NCBI GenBank assembly: GCA_025935735.1 | Contig: JAICUS010000054.1 | Location: forward strand, 1 to 17,024 | Origin: Solirubrobacteraceae bacterium | Lineage (GTDB): Bacteria; Actinomycetota; Thermoleophilia; Solirubrobacterales; Solirubrobacteraceae | Direction: 5' to 3' | Length of the DNA stretch: 17,024 nucleotides | In this document: positions 9,789 to 17,024 of the stretch, one piece after another | Numbering within the stretch: position 1 is the stretch's first letter | Layout of the letters: every line of letters starts with the position of its first letter | Notes under the pieces: model-generated | Databases searched by the model: none | What the model was told of the DNA's origin: nothing | Seen by the model: only the letters and a program-made list of their open reading frames with translations | Made by a program: the position numbers and the translations under genes

Positions 9789-11131
9789 CGATGCTGCGGA
9801 TCGCCGAGCAATGGGTCGACTCCGACCTGGGCCGCCAGCGCCAGGGCAACGAGGACAACTACTTCGTCCGCGCGCCGCTGTTCGTGGTGGCCGACGGCAT
9901 GGGCGGCGCCCAGGCCGGCGAGGTGGCGTCCGAGATGGCGGTGGAGTCGTTCGCCGACGGGCTGCCGCCGGGCCCGCCGGAGCAGGGGCTGGTCCAGATC
10001 ATCGAGCGGGCCAACCAGCGCATCCACGAGCGCTCGCGGACCGAGCAGAAGCGGGCGGGGATGGGCACGACCGTCACCGCGGCCTACGTGGCCGAGGACA
10101 CGGTGTGGGTGGCCCACGTGGGCGACTCGCGCTGCTACGTGCTGCGCGACGGCGATCTGATCCGCCTCACCCACGACCACTCGCTCGTCGAGGAGCTCAT
10201 GCGCCGCGGCAAGCTGACCGCCGAGCAGGCCGAGTCGCACCCGCAGCGCTCCGTGATCACCCGCGCGCTCGGGCCCGAGGCGAGCGTCGAGGTCGACATC
10301 AGCCCGTATCCCGCCAAGTCCGGCGACCTGTTCCTGCTCTGCTCGGACGGCCTGACCTCGATGGTGCACGAGCCCAAGCTCAAGCCGCTGATGGTCGAGC
10401 CGCGGCCGCTGGCCGACCTGGGCCGCGACCTGATCGCCGCCGCCAACGCGGCCGGCGGGCGCGACAACATCACGGTCGTCCTCTTCCGCCTGGAGGAGGT
10501 CGAGGCGCAGGCCGGGGCGCCCGCGGCGGCCACCGACGGCGCGGCGGCCGACGCCGAGGACGCCACCACCGAGTACGACACGTTCACCGGCGAGGCGGTC
10601 AGCACGCCCCGCCAGGGCGTGTCGCGGCCACCGGAGGCGCGGACCCGGTTGCGCGACGAGGCCGCGCGCGCCGGCGGGATGCGCGCCAGCGACGAGGCGG
10701 AGGCCGAGTACCGGGCCTCCGGGACGGTCGCGCTGTCGGCCGTGCGGCCGCGCGCGCAGCCCATCGAGGAGCCGCGACCGCACGCGCCGCCGCCCACGCG
10801 CCGGCGCCGCCGGCGCCGCCTGGTCACCCCCGCCCGGGTGATCGTCCTCGGCGCCGTGGTGGGCATCCTGATCGCCCTCTGGGTGGCCACCCGCGAGATC
10901 TACTTCCTCGGCGTCGACGAGGCCCACGGGAACGTCGTCGCCGTGTATCGGGGGCTGCCATACGAGCTGCCGCTGGGCATCAAGCTCTACTCGGTCGACC
11001 AGCGCTCCGGCGTGACGCTGCAGAGCGTGCCCGGCGGGCGGCGCAAGACGTTCACCGACCACCAGCTGCGCGCGCGCAAGGACGCCGAGAACCTCCTGCT
11101 GGCGCTGGAGCAGGGACGCATCTCTCAATGA
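9785..11131 (+). CDS. pstP: PP2C-family Ser/Thr protein phosphatase, PstP-like
   Basis: This 448-residue protein removes phosphates from PknB and its substrates. The PP2C domain (about 5-238) shows the metal ligands in VADGMGG (D37, G38), LLCSDGL (D188) and GGRDNIT (D227), plus RQGNEDN (18-24). A Pro/Arg-rich linker (about 240-350, with a run of seven arginines) leads to a transmembrane helix (about 352-370). A roughly 78-residue outside domain begins EIYFLGVDEAHG, the shape seen in mycobacterial PstP (514 residues). GTG 9785 overlaps the fhaB stop by four bases; ATG 9791 is an internal alternative. The TGA stop (11129-11131) overlaps the ATG of a 21-codon micro-ORF that leads to rodA. Confidence 0.95.
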   Translation: MTMLRIAEQWVDSDLGRQRQGNEDNYFVRAPLFVVADGMGGAQAGEVASEMAVESFADGLPPGPPEQGLVQIIERANQRIHERSRTEQKRAGMGTTVTAAYVAEDTVWVAHVGDSRCYVLRDGDLIRLTHDHSLVEELMRRGKLTAEQAESHPQRSVITRALGPEASVEVDISPYPAKSGDLFLLCSDGLTSMVHEPKLKPLMVEPRPLADLGRDLIAAANAAGGRDNITVVLFRLEEVEAQAGAPAAATDGAAADAEDATTEYDTFTGEAVSTPRQGVSRPPEARTRLRDEAARAGGMRASDEAEAEYRASGTVALSAVRPRAQPIEEPRPHAPPPTRRRRRRRLVTPARVIVLGAVVGILIALWVATREIYFLGVDEAHGNVVAVYRGLPYELPLGIKLYSVDQRSGVTLQSVPGGRRKTFTDHQLRARKDAENLLLALEQGRISQ

Positions 11132-11193
11132 GACGATTCGGTTCGACACTGCCGCCGGCGGAGGCACGCGCACGCGGAGCGGACTCCGGATGA
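11128..11193 (+). CDS. Micro-ORF coupling pstP to rodA
   Basis: This 21-codon ORF starts with ATG overlapping the pstP stop (ATGA, 11128-11131). It ends in TGA overlapping the rodA ATG (ATGA, 11190-11193). The peptide begins MRRFGSTLPP and is Arg/Ala-rich, with no known domain and no membrane segment. It fills the only apparent gap of this size (58 bp) within the pstP-to-ddl run. The geometry suggests ribosomes terminate and re-initiate at both ends, so it may be a coupling device rather than a functional protein. A GGAG at about 11171-11174 also offers rodA an ordinary ribosome-binding site. Chance is possible in GC-rich DNA. Confidence 0.4.
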   Translation: MRRFGSTLPPAEARARGADSG

Positions 11194-12512
11194 GCGCGCG
11201 CAACCGCGAGCTCGTCGCGCTCATCCCGGCGTCGCTGCTGCTGACGGCCGGGTTCGCCGCGCTGTTCATCCAGCGCTCCGACATCCTGTCCAACGTCTCG
11301 CTGACCTACGGGGCGATCTTCCTGGGCCTGTGCTTCGCCGGGCACCTGGTGATCCGCTTGACGCTGCCGCACGCCGACCCGTACCTGTTCCCGCTGGTGG
11401 CGATCCTGGCCTGCTTCGGGCTGGTGGTCGTCTACCGGATCGACGAGGACCTGGCCCGCGACCAGGCGCAGTGGTTCGTGATCGGGCTGATCCTGTTCGT
11501 GGTCACGATCCTCGCCCTGCGCGACTTCCGGGTGCTGGAGCGCTACCGCTACACGATCGCGCTGGCCGGCCTGGCGCTGCTCCTGCTGCCGCGGGTGCCG
11601 GGCATCGGCCAGCAGGTCAACGGCGCCTACCTGGGCGTCAAGCTCGGGCCGATCGCCTTCCAGCCGGCCGAGTTCGGCAAGATCGCCATCGTCATCTTCC
11701 TCGCCGCCTACCTGCGCGACACCCGCCAGGTGATGGTGCAGAGCTCGCGGCGATTCCTGGGCGTGACGATCCCGCCGCTGAAGCACTTCGGCCCGCTGCT
11801 GCTGGTCTGGGGCGCGGCGATGCTGATGCTCGTGTTCATCCGCGACCTCGGCTCCTCGATCATGTACTTCGGCGCGTTCCTGGCGCTGGTCTACGTGGCC
11901 ACGAACCGGTTCTCGTTCGTGCTCGTCGGCCTGGTGCTGTTCGGCCTGGGCGCGTGGTTCCTGGCCAGCCACGTACCGCACATCGAGGACCGCATCGACA
12001 TCTGGCTGGACCCGTTCAAGGACTACAACAGCTCGGGCTACCAGATCGCCAACGGGATGTTCGCCCAGGCCGACGGCGGGCTGTTCGGCACCGGGCTGGG
12101 CGCGTCGGTGCTGCGGCTGCCCGGCGGGGCGCCGCTGATCCCCGCGCCCCAGACCGACATGATCTACGCGGTGGTCGTCAACGAGCTCGGGCTCGTGGGC
12201 GGCGTCGGGCTGCTCGCGACCTACCTGATGATCGTCGAGCGCGGCTTCAAGACCGCCACGCTGGCCGCCGACTCGTTCTCCAAGCTGCTGGCCACCGGGC
12301 TGACCGCGGTGCTGGCGCTGCAGGTCTTCGTGATCGTCGGCGGCGTCACGCGAGTGATCCCGCTGACCGGCGTGACGCTGCCGTTCGTCTCCTACGGCGG
12401 CTCCTCGATCGTGGCGAACTTCGTCCTGCTCGGGCTGCTGCTGCTGATCTCCGACCGCGCCCGCCGCCCGGCGCGGGCGGTGGGAATACGACCCCACCCA
12501 CCCCTGCGGTGA
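11190..12512 (+). CDS. rodA: SEDS peptidoglycan polymerase (RodA/FtsW family)
   Basis: This 440-residue polytopic membrane protein has about ten transmembrane helices. SEDS proteins polymerise lipid II into glycan strands together with a class B PBP. Family marks are QQVNGAYLGVKLGPIAFQPAEFGK (about 150-173), FIRDLGSSIMYF (about 218-229), and the segment WLDPFKD...GYQI, whose D274 aligns with the catalytic Asp of RodA. PQTDMIYAVV and LPFVSYGGSS near the C-terminus also match. The position between pstP and pbpA matches mycobacterial rodA (Rv0017c). FtsW is the alternative, but it usually sits in the mur/dcw cluster. ATG 11190 has GGAG ten bases upstream and overlaps the micro-ORF stop. The stop overlaps the pbpA start as GTGA. 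Confidence 0.95.
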   Translation: MSARNRELVALIPASLLLTAGFAALFIQRSDILSNVSLTYGAIFLGLCFAGHLVIRLTLPHADPYLFPLVAILACFGLVVVYRIDEDLARDQAQWFVIGLILFVVTILALRDFRVLERYRYTIALAGLALLLLPRVPGIGQQVNGAYLGVKLGPIAFQPAEFGKIAIVIFLAAYLRDTRQVMVQSSRRFLGVTIPPLKHFGPLLLVWGAAMLMLVFIRDLGSSIMYFGAFLALVYVATNRFSFVLVGLVLFGLGAWFLASHVPHIEDRIDIWLDPFKDYNSSGYQIANGMFAQADGGLFGTGLGASVLRLPGGAPLIPAPQTDMIYAVVVNELGLVGGVGLLATYLMIVERGFKTATLAADSFSKLLATGLTAVLALQVFVIVGGVTRVIPLTGVTLPFVSYGGSSIVANFVLLGLLLLISDRARRPARAVGIRPHPPLR

Positions 12513-13888
12513 ACGGGCCGATCGTCAAGCTGTTCGGGCTCTTCGTCGTGCTGTTCTTCGTGCTGGTCGCGTTCAGCTCGCGCTGGGCGGTGTTCGGCGC
12601 CACGCGGCTGCGCGACAACCCGCACAACAGCCGCGTGGTGCTGGAGGAGCAGCGCATCAAGCGCGGGATCATCCGGGCCGACGACGGCACCGCGCTGGCC
12701 CGCAACCGCCCGCTGTCCGGCAAGCGCTACGCCCGCCGCTACCCGTTCGGCCCGCTGTTCGCGCTGCCCGTCGGCTTCGACTCGGTGCGCTTCGGCCGTG
12801 CGGGCCTGGAGCGCTACTACAACGACGAGCTGACCGGGCACAAGGCCGAGCTGAGCGACGTGCTCGACTCGCTGCTCAAGAAGACCACGGCGGGCGACGA
12901 GCTGGAGACGTCGCTGGACGTCAAGGCCCAGAAGGTCGCCTACCAGGCACTGGGCAACCGCACCGGCGCGGTGGTGGCGATGGACGTCCACTCCGGCGCG
13001 GTCCGCGTCCTGGCCGGCACGCCGTCGTTCGACCCGTCGGACCCGGGCCACGGCAACCGCTTCAACCTCGCCACCCAGGGCCTGTTCCCGCCGGGCTCGA
13101 CGTTCAAGACCGTGACCGCGGTGGCGGCGATCGACACCGGCAAGTACACGCCGGACTCGACGATCAGCGGGCGCGACAACAAGATCATCTCCGGCACGCC
13201 GCTGCACAACTTCGGCGGCGAGGACTTCGGCGACGTGTCGCTCACGTTCGCGCTGACGCACTCGATCAACACCGTGTTCGCCGAGGTGGGCGAGAAGATC
13301 GGCAAGGCCACGCTGGCCGAGTACATGGAGCGCTTCGGGTTCGGCGCGGACCCGCCGATGGACTATCCGGCGGAGCAGATGAGCCCCAGCGGCTCCTACC
13401 GCAAGGGTCACGTCATCTCCGAGCGCTCGCGGTACGTGGACGTCGGGCGCACGGCGATCGGGCAGGCGCTGCTGCTGGCCACGCCGCTGCAGATGTGCAC
13501 GGTCGCCCAGGCGATCGGCAACGGCGGCGTGCGGATGGAGCCGCGGCTGGTGCAGAAGGTCGTCGATCCCGACGGGCGCACGGTGGACACGCCGGCGCCC
13601 AAGGAGGCCGAGCGGGTGATGTCCGCCGACACGGCCGCCAAGCTGACCGCGATGATGAAGCAGGTGGTCAAGGAGGGCACCGGCACCGCGGCCGCGCTGC
13701 AGGGCATCGAGCTCGCGGGCAAGACCGGCACGGCGGAGATCGACATCGCCAACGGCATCAACGACCTGTGGTTCATCGGGTTCACCGACAAGGACGCGGT
13801 GGCCGTGGTGCTCAGCCACGAGCACGGGACGGGCGGCCCGGTGGCCGGCCCGATCGCCAAGCAGGTGCTGGAGGCGCTCGGCAACTGA
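12509..13888 (+). CDS. pbpA: Class B penicillin-binding protein (PbpA-like transpeptidase)
   Basis: This 459-residue protein cross-links peptidoglycan and is the expected partner of the RodA encoded just upstream. An N-terminal transmembrane helix (about 5-25, KLFGLFVVLFFVLVAF) anchors it. A short N-terminal module (about 30-145) with RGIIRADDGTALA is followed by the transpeptidase domain. That domain has all three active-site motifs: S197TFK (nucleophile S197, K200), SIN at 252-254 and KTG at 405-407. M. tuberculosis PbpA is 491 residues. The frame is open far upstream into rodA, but the GTG at 12509 overlaps the rodA stop (GTGA) and puts the helix at the N-terminus, so I chose it. pknB begins three bases after the stop. 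Confidence 0.95.
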   Translation: MNGPIVKLFGLFVVLFFVLVAFSSRWAVFGATRLRDNPHNSRVVLEEQRIKRGIIRADDGTALARNRPLSGKRYARRYPFGPLFALPVGFDSVRFGRAGLERYYNDELTGHKAELSDVLDSLLKKTTAGDELETSLDVKAQKVAYQALGNRTGAVVAMDVHSGAVRVLAGTPSFDPSDPGHGNRFNLATQGLFPPGSTFKTVTAVAAIDTGKYTPDSTISGRDNKIISGTPLHNFGGEDFGDVSLTFALTHSINTVFAEVGEKIGKATLAEYMERFGFGADPPMDYPAEQMSPSGSYRKGHVISERSRYVDVGRTAIGQALLLATPLQMCTVAQAIGNGGVRMEPRLVQKVVDPDGRTVDTPAPKEAERVMSADTAAKLTAMMKQVVKEGTGTAAALQGIELAGKTGTAEIDIANGINDLWFIGFTDKDAVAVVLSHEHGTGGPVAGPIAKQVLEALGN

Positions 13889-13891
13889 GCG

Positions 13892-15730
13892 ATGCACGGG
13901 ATCGCGCGCGACACCATCGTCGACGGCCGCTACCGGGCGGAGAAGCGCCTGGGCAGCGGCGGCATGGCCGAGGTGTGGTGCGCGGAGGACGACGTCCTGG
14001 GCCGGCGCGTGGCGCTGAAGCTGCTCGGCTCGCGCTTCGCCGAGGACGACGACTTCCGCGAGCGCTTCAAGCGCGAGGCGCAGGCCGCGGCCGGGCTCGC
14101 GCACCCGAACATCGTCGGGATCTTCGACCGCGGCGAGTGGGACGGCACGCCCTACATCGCCATGGAGCTCGTCGAGGGCCGCACGCTGAAGGACCTCGTG
14201 CGCGAGCGCGGGCCGCTGCCGCCGGACGTGGCGATCAACCTGACGATCCAGGTCCTGGGGGCGCTCGGCTTCGCGCACCGGCGCGGGATCGTGCACCGCG
14301 ACGTCAAGCCGCAGAACGTCATCCTCGACCATGAGGGGCAGGCGAAGGTGGCCGACTTCGGCATCGCCCGCTCCGGCGGCTCGGAGATGACCGAGACGGG
14401 GACGATCCTCGGCACGGTCCAGTACGCCTCTCCCGAGCAGGCCCAGGGCCAGCCGGTGTCGCCGCGCTCGGACCTCTACTCGGCCGGGGTGGTCCTCTAC
14501 GAGCTGCTGACCGGCCGCGTGCCGTTCGAGGGCGAGTCCGTCGTCGCGGTGGCGTTGAAGCAGGTGTCGGAGCCGCCGGTGCCGCCGTCGCAGCTGCGGC
14601 CGGGGATCTCGCCGGCGCTCGAGGCCGTGGTGATGCGGGCGCTGGAGAAGGACCCGGCGCGGCGCTTCGCCGGCGCGGACGAGTTCGTCGCGGCGCTGGA
14701 GGCCGCGCGGCGGGCGCCGACGCGGCCCGTGGTGCTCGAGCCGGCGCCCGGCGAGCCGTGGGTGGCCGAGGAGGAGGAGCCCGGCTCGCGCTGGTGGCTG
14801 TGGCTGCTCGCCCTGCTCGTCGTCGCCGGCGTGGCGCTGGGCGCCTACCTGCTCACCGCGGGCAAGCAGGTCGACGTGCCGCGGGTGGTCGGGATGACCG
14901 CGGAGGCGGCGGCCCGCACCCTACACGGCGACCAGCTCGAGGTGGCCTACCGCAGCGAGGTCTCGCAGACCGTGCCGCGCAACCAGGTGATGCGCCAGAA
15001 CCCGAGGGCGGGCGCGCACGTGGACCGCCACTCGACCGTGCTGCTCACCGTGTCGGCGGGGAGAGGCTCCGCGCCGGTGCCGCGGGTCGAGGGGCTGGCC
15101 GTGGCGGACGCGAAGGCCGCGCTGCGCAAGGCGGGCTTCAACGTCAAGGCGCACCGCGCCTACTCGGACTCGGTGCCGAAGGACGAGGTCATCGCCTCCT
15201 CGCCGCCGGCCGGCGGGTCTCTCGAGCGCGGGAAGACCGTCACGCTGACCGTCTCGCGCGGGCCGCGGCCGATCTCGCTGCCCAAGCTCACCGGGCTGCC
15301 GAAGTCCGACGCCGAGCAGAAGCTCTCGCTGCTCGGGCTCAAGGCGAACGAGAGCGAGAAGGAGTCGGCGCAGACGCCCGGGACCGTCCTCGCCCAGGAT
15401 CCGGCGCCCGGGACGACCGTGCGGCGCGGCGACACCGTGAGCCTGACGATCGCCAAGGCGCGCCCGCAGGTGCCCGACGTGTCCACGCAGCACCCGCCGC
15501 TGGACGACGCGACCAAGACGCTGACCGACGCCGGCTTCAAGGTGCGCACGCGCCAGCAGCCGTCGGACGCGGTCCCGGAGGGCAGCGTCGTCCGCCAGTT
15601 CCCGGAGCCGGGCACGCAGCGCTCCACCGGCGCGACCATCACGCTGGTCGTGTCGACCGGCGCGGCCACGCCGACGCCGACGCCGTCGCCCACCGAGACG
15701 GCCACGCCGACCGCGACGCCGACGCCGTGA
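13892..15730 (+). CDS. pknB: PASTA-domain Ser/Thr protein kinase PknB
   Basis: This 612-residue protein is a single-pass membrane kinase that senses peptidoglycan fragments or lipid II and controls growth and division. The kinase domain (about 14-272) shows GSGGMAEV (21-28), ALK with K43, E62, HRDVKPQN with D137, DFG 155-157, and an activation loop with TETGT (167-171). T167 and T169 fit the autophosphorylated threonines of mycobacterial PknB. A transmembrane helix covers about 302-322. Four PASTA repeats follow, at about 326-388, 395-456, 461-522 and 526-588, each with a VP or LP start, a GLxxxDA-like helix and a PxxGT or similar turn. The extreme C-terminus is a Thr/Pro tail (590-612) coded by ACGCCG-like repeats (about 15668-15730), a probable wall-spanning or glycosylated segment. 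The ddl start overlaps the stop (GTGA). Confidence 0.96.
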   Translation: MHGIARDTIVDGRYRAEKRLGSGGMAEVWCAEDDVLGRRVALKLLGSRFAEDDDFRERFKREAQAAAGLAHPNIVGIFDRGEWDGTPYIAMELVEGRTLKDLVRERGPLPPDVAINLTIQVLGALGFAHRRGIVHRDVKPQNVILDHEGQAKVADFGIARSGGSEMTETGTILGTVQYASPEQAQGQPVSPRSDLYSAGVVLYELLTGRVPFEGESVVAVALKQVSEPPVPPSQLRPGISPALEAVVMRALEKDPARRFAGADEFVAALEAARRAPTRPVVLEPAPGEPWVAEEEEPGSRWWLWLLALLVVAGVALGAYLLTAGKQVDVPRVVGMTAEAAARTLHGDQLEVAYRSEVSQTVPRNQVMRQNPRAGAHVDRHSTVLLTVSAGRGSAPVPRVEGLAVADAKAALRKAGFNVKAHRAYSDSVPKDEVIASSPPAGGSLERGKTVTLTVSRGPRPISLPKLTGLPKSDAEQKLSLLGLKANESEKESAQTPGTVLAQDPAPGTTVRRGDTVSLTIAKARPQVPDVSTQHPPLDDATKTLTDAGFKVRTRQQPSDAVPEGSVVRQFPEPGTQRSTGATITLVVSTGAATPTPTPSPTETATPTATPTP

Positions 15731-16713
15731 GGGTCGCGGTCCTGGCCGGCGGGCGCTCGTCGGAGCACGACGTGTCCCTGGACTCCGCGGCGGCGGTGCG
15801 CTCGGGCGTGGCGGCGGCCGGCCACGAGGTGCTCGACGTGCGCGTCGAGCGCGGCAGCGGCGCCTGGCGCTGCGGCGACGGCGAGGTCTCCCTGCGCCCC
15901 GGCGGCGGGCTGCTCGGCGTCGACGCCGTCTTCCCCGTCCTGCACGGGCCGTTCGGCGAGGACGGCACGGTCCAGGGCCTGCTCGAGCTGCTCGATGTGC
16001 CCTACGTCGGCGCCGGCGTGCTCGCCTCGTCGCTGTGCATGGACAAGGTGGTGTTCAAGGAGGTGCTGGCCGCCGCGTCGGTTCCCCAGGTCGAGTCGCT
16101 GCCGGTGCGCCGGGCGCGCTGGGAGGCCGAGCGCGAGGCGGTCGTGCGCGAGCTGGCCGTGCTGGGGACGCCGGTGTTCGTCAAGCCCGCCCGGCTGGGC
16201 TCCTCGGTGGGGATCTCCAAGGTGTGGGCGGAGGCCGGCATGGCCGCCGCCCTGGACGAGGCCTTCGCCCACGACAGCCTGGTCATCGTCGAGGGCTTCT
16301 CGTCCGGCATCGAGGTCGAGTGCTCGGTGATCGGCAACGGCGAGCCCGAGGCCTCCCAGCCCGGCGAGATCGTCCTGCAGGGGGCCGAGTGGTACGACTA
16401 CGCCGCCAAGTACGACCCCGGCGGGATGGAGCTCGTCGTCCCCGCGCGGCTGCCCGAGACGGTGCGCGAGGAGGTCCGCCGCCTCGCCTGCGACACGTTC
16501 CTGCGCGTCGGCTGCACCGGGCTGGCCCGGGTCGACTTCTTCGTCGAGGGCGACCGGGTGCTGGTCAACGAGCTCAACACGATGCCGGGGTTCACGCGCA
16601 CCAGCGTGTTCCCGAAGCTGTGGGAGGCCGCCGGGCTGGCGTTCCCGGCGCTGTGCGACCGGCTGCTGGAGCTGGCTCTGGAGCGGTACTCGGCCGAGCG
16701 GGAGCGAGGGTGA
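15727..16713 (+). CDS. ddl: D-alanine--D-alanine ligase
   Basis: This 328-residue ATP-grasp enzyme joins two D-alanines with ATP to make the dipeptide used by MurF, in the cytoplasm. Motifs are VLAGGRSSEHDVS with E13 (binds the first D-Ala), HGPFGEDGTVQG, KPARLGSSVGIS (S159/S160), an omega loop WYDYAAKY (Y223-Y230) and the magnesium-site region ARVDFFV...NELNTMPGFT. The YDY..KY loop is that of D-Ala-D-Ala enzymes rather than the VanA/VanB D-lactate type, so vancomycin resistance by this enzyme is not suggested. The frame is open far upstream inside pknB. The GTG at 15727 overlaps the pknB stop by four bases and gives the canonical N-terminus. Its place beside a PASTA kinase puts substrate supply and cross-linking in one transcript. 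Confidence 0.96.
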   Translation: MRVAVLAGGRSSEHDVSLDSAAAVRSGVAAAGHEVLDVRVERGSGAWRCGDGEVSLRPGGGLLGVDAVFPVLHGPFGEDGTVQGLLELLDVPYVGAGVLASSLCMDKVVFKEVLAAASVPQVESLPVRRARWEAEREAVVRELAVLGTPVFVKPARLGSSVGISKVWAEAGMAAALDEAFAHDSLVIVEGFSSGIEVECSVIGNGEPEASQPGEIVLQGAEWYDYAAKYDPGGMELVVPARLPETVREEVRRLACDTFLRVGCTGLARVDFFVEGDRVLVNELNTMPGFTRTSVFPKLWEAAGLAFPALCDRLLELALERYSAERERG

Positions 16714-17024
16714 GTTGGCGTGCCGGGGCCGGCGAACTGCGGCTGGGTAGGGGGGAAGGTCGGCCTTGGGTCCGGGTGCGAGGGTCGGGTGTGCGCGAGT
16801 CTCGGGCGGGAGCGCCGGCGTCGATCACGTTCGACCCCCGGCGGCTTTGCTCAAGAAGTCCGGTGTAGCCTTGGCCGGCCTATACGCGCCTAAGGTGACA
16901 CGCGCGCCCGCCGGCGCCACCGAAACGAAGCTCCTTATCTGTGCTCGTCTTCAGCGTCAACCGGGTCCGGTAGCGGCGGTGCGTGTGCGTGGTAGGCGGT
17001 GCGGGTCGGGTGCGCGCGGACGCC
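16714..17024. other. Spacer after ddl with no confident gene
   Basis: The last 311 bp hold no convincing ORF. Visible are the palindrome GCCGGGGCCGGC just after ddl (about 16722-16733), the inverted repeat GTCGA-N6-TCGAC at 16820-16835, and two less GC-rich patches (about 16880-16896 with TATACG and TAAGGT, and 16921-16941). These patches may be promoter elements of a gene beyond the window, though no -35/-10 pair at normal spacing is convincing. A ten-codon GTG ORF (16941-16973) is too weak to call. No clear terminator with a T-run follows ddl. Confidence 0.5.

Noticed and set aside
11330..12508. Upstream extension of pbpA inside rodA
   Set aside because: It is the shadow frame of rodA; the PBP membrane anchor begins just after GTG 12509.
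16035..16868. 277-residue plus-strand ORF overlapping ddl
   Set aside because: Most of it overlaps ddl in another frame and the remainder has no domain-like sequence.

Overview
The window is a very GC-rich bacterial chromosome segment with the gene order of an actinobacterial oriC-proximal region. The end of gyrB and all of gyrA are followed, after a small minus-strand cluster and a divergent kinase, by the growth and division phospho-signalling cluster fhaA–fhaB–pstP–rodA–pbpA–pknB, which ends in ddl. The high GC, frequent GTG/TTG starts, a four-PASTA PknB and a DUF4446 protein point to Actinomycetota. A deep-branching class such as Thermoleophilia (Solirubrobacterales-like) is my inference from overall flavour, not something I could test. 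I see no insertion sequence, phage gene, CRISPR array, rRNA or tRNA.

Layout. (1) 1-3859: the 3' part of gyrB, then gyrA, separated by a 141-bp spacer that is mostly a perfect 42-bp tandem repeat. (2) 3860-4264: a 405-bp region between convergent genes. It holds a very strong Shine-Dalgarno-like sequence with a 14-codon ORF and strong hairpins that probably terminate transcription from both sides. (3) 4265-6640, minus strand: a membrane-anchored protein with a CARDB-like C-terminal domain, then a DUF4446 membrane protein, then an HNH endonuclease. (4) 6641-6775: a divergent promoter region with a 23-bp direct repeat. (5) 6776-8482: a Ser/Thr kinase whose C-terminal half is a polytopic membrane domain. 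(6) 8538-16713: a tight co-directional run of fhaA, fhaB, pstP, rodA, pbpA, pknB and ddl, with three 4-bp GTGA stop/start overlaps. A 21-codon micro-ORF joins pstP to rodA by ATGA overlaps at both ends. (7) 16714-17024: a spacer with no confident gene.

How it works together (known for the families). PknB senses cell-wall material with extracellular PASTA domains and phosphorylates cytosolic targets. PstP removes the phosphates. FhaA and FhaB bind phosphothreonine and relay the signal to the wall machinery. RodA (SEDS glycosyltransferase) and PbpA (transpeptidase) polymerise and cross-link peptidoglycan, and Ddl makes the D-Ala-D-Ala end of the precursor that PbpA uses. Compared with the Mycobacterium tuberculosis order (fhaA-fhaB-pstP-rodA-pbpA-pknA-pknB), pknA is missing at its usual place and ddl is coupled directly to pknB.

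Most of the window is conserved core genome. The unusual signals are small: the gyrB-gyrA tandem repeat, the coupling micro-ORF, the post-gyrA mini-ORF region, the E. coli-type insertion in GyrB, and the polytopic kinase facing a membrane CARDB-like protein. I found no clear new multi-gene system.
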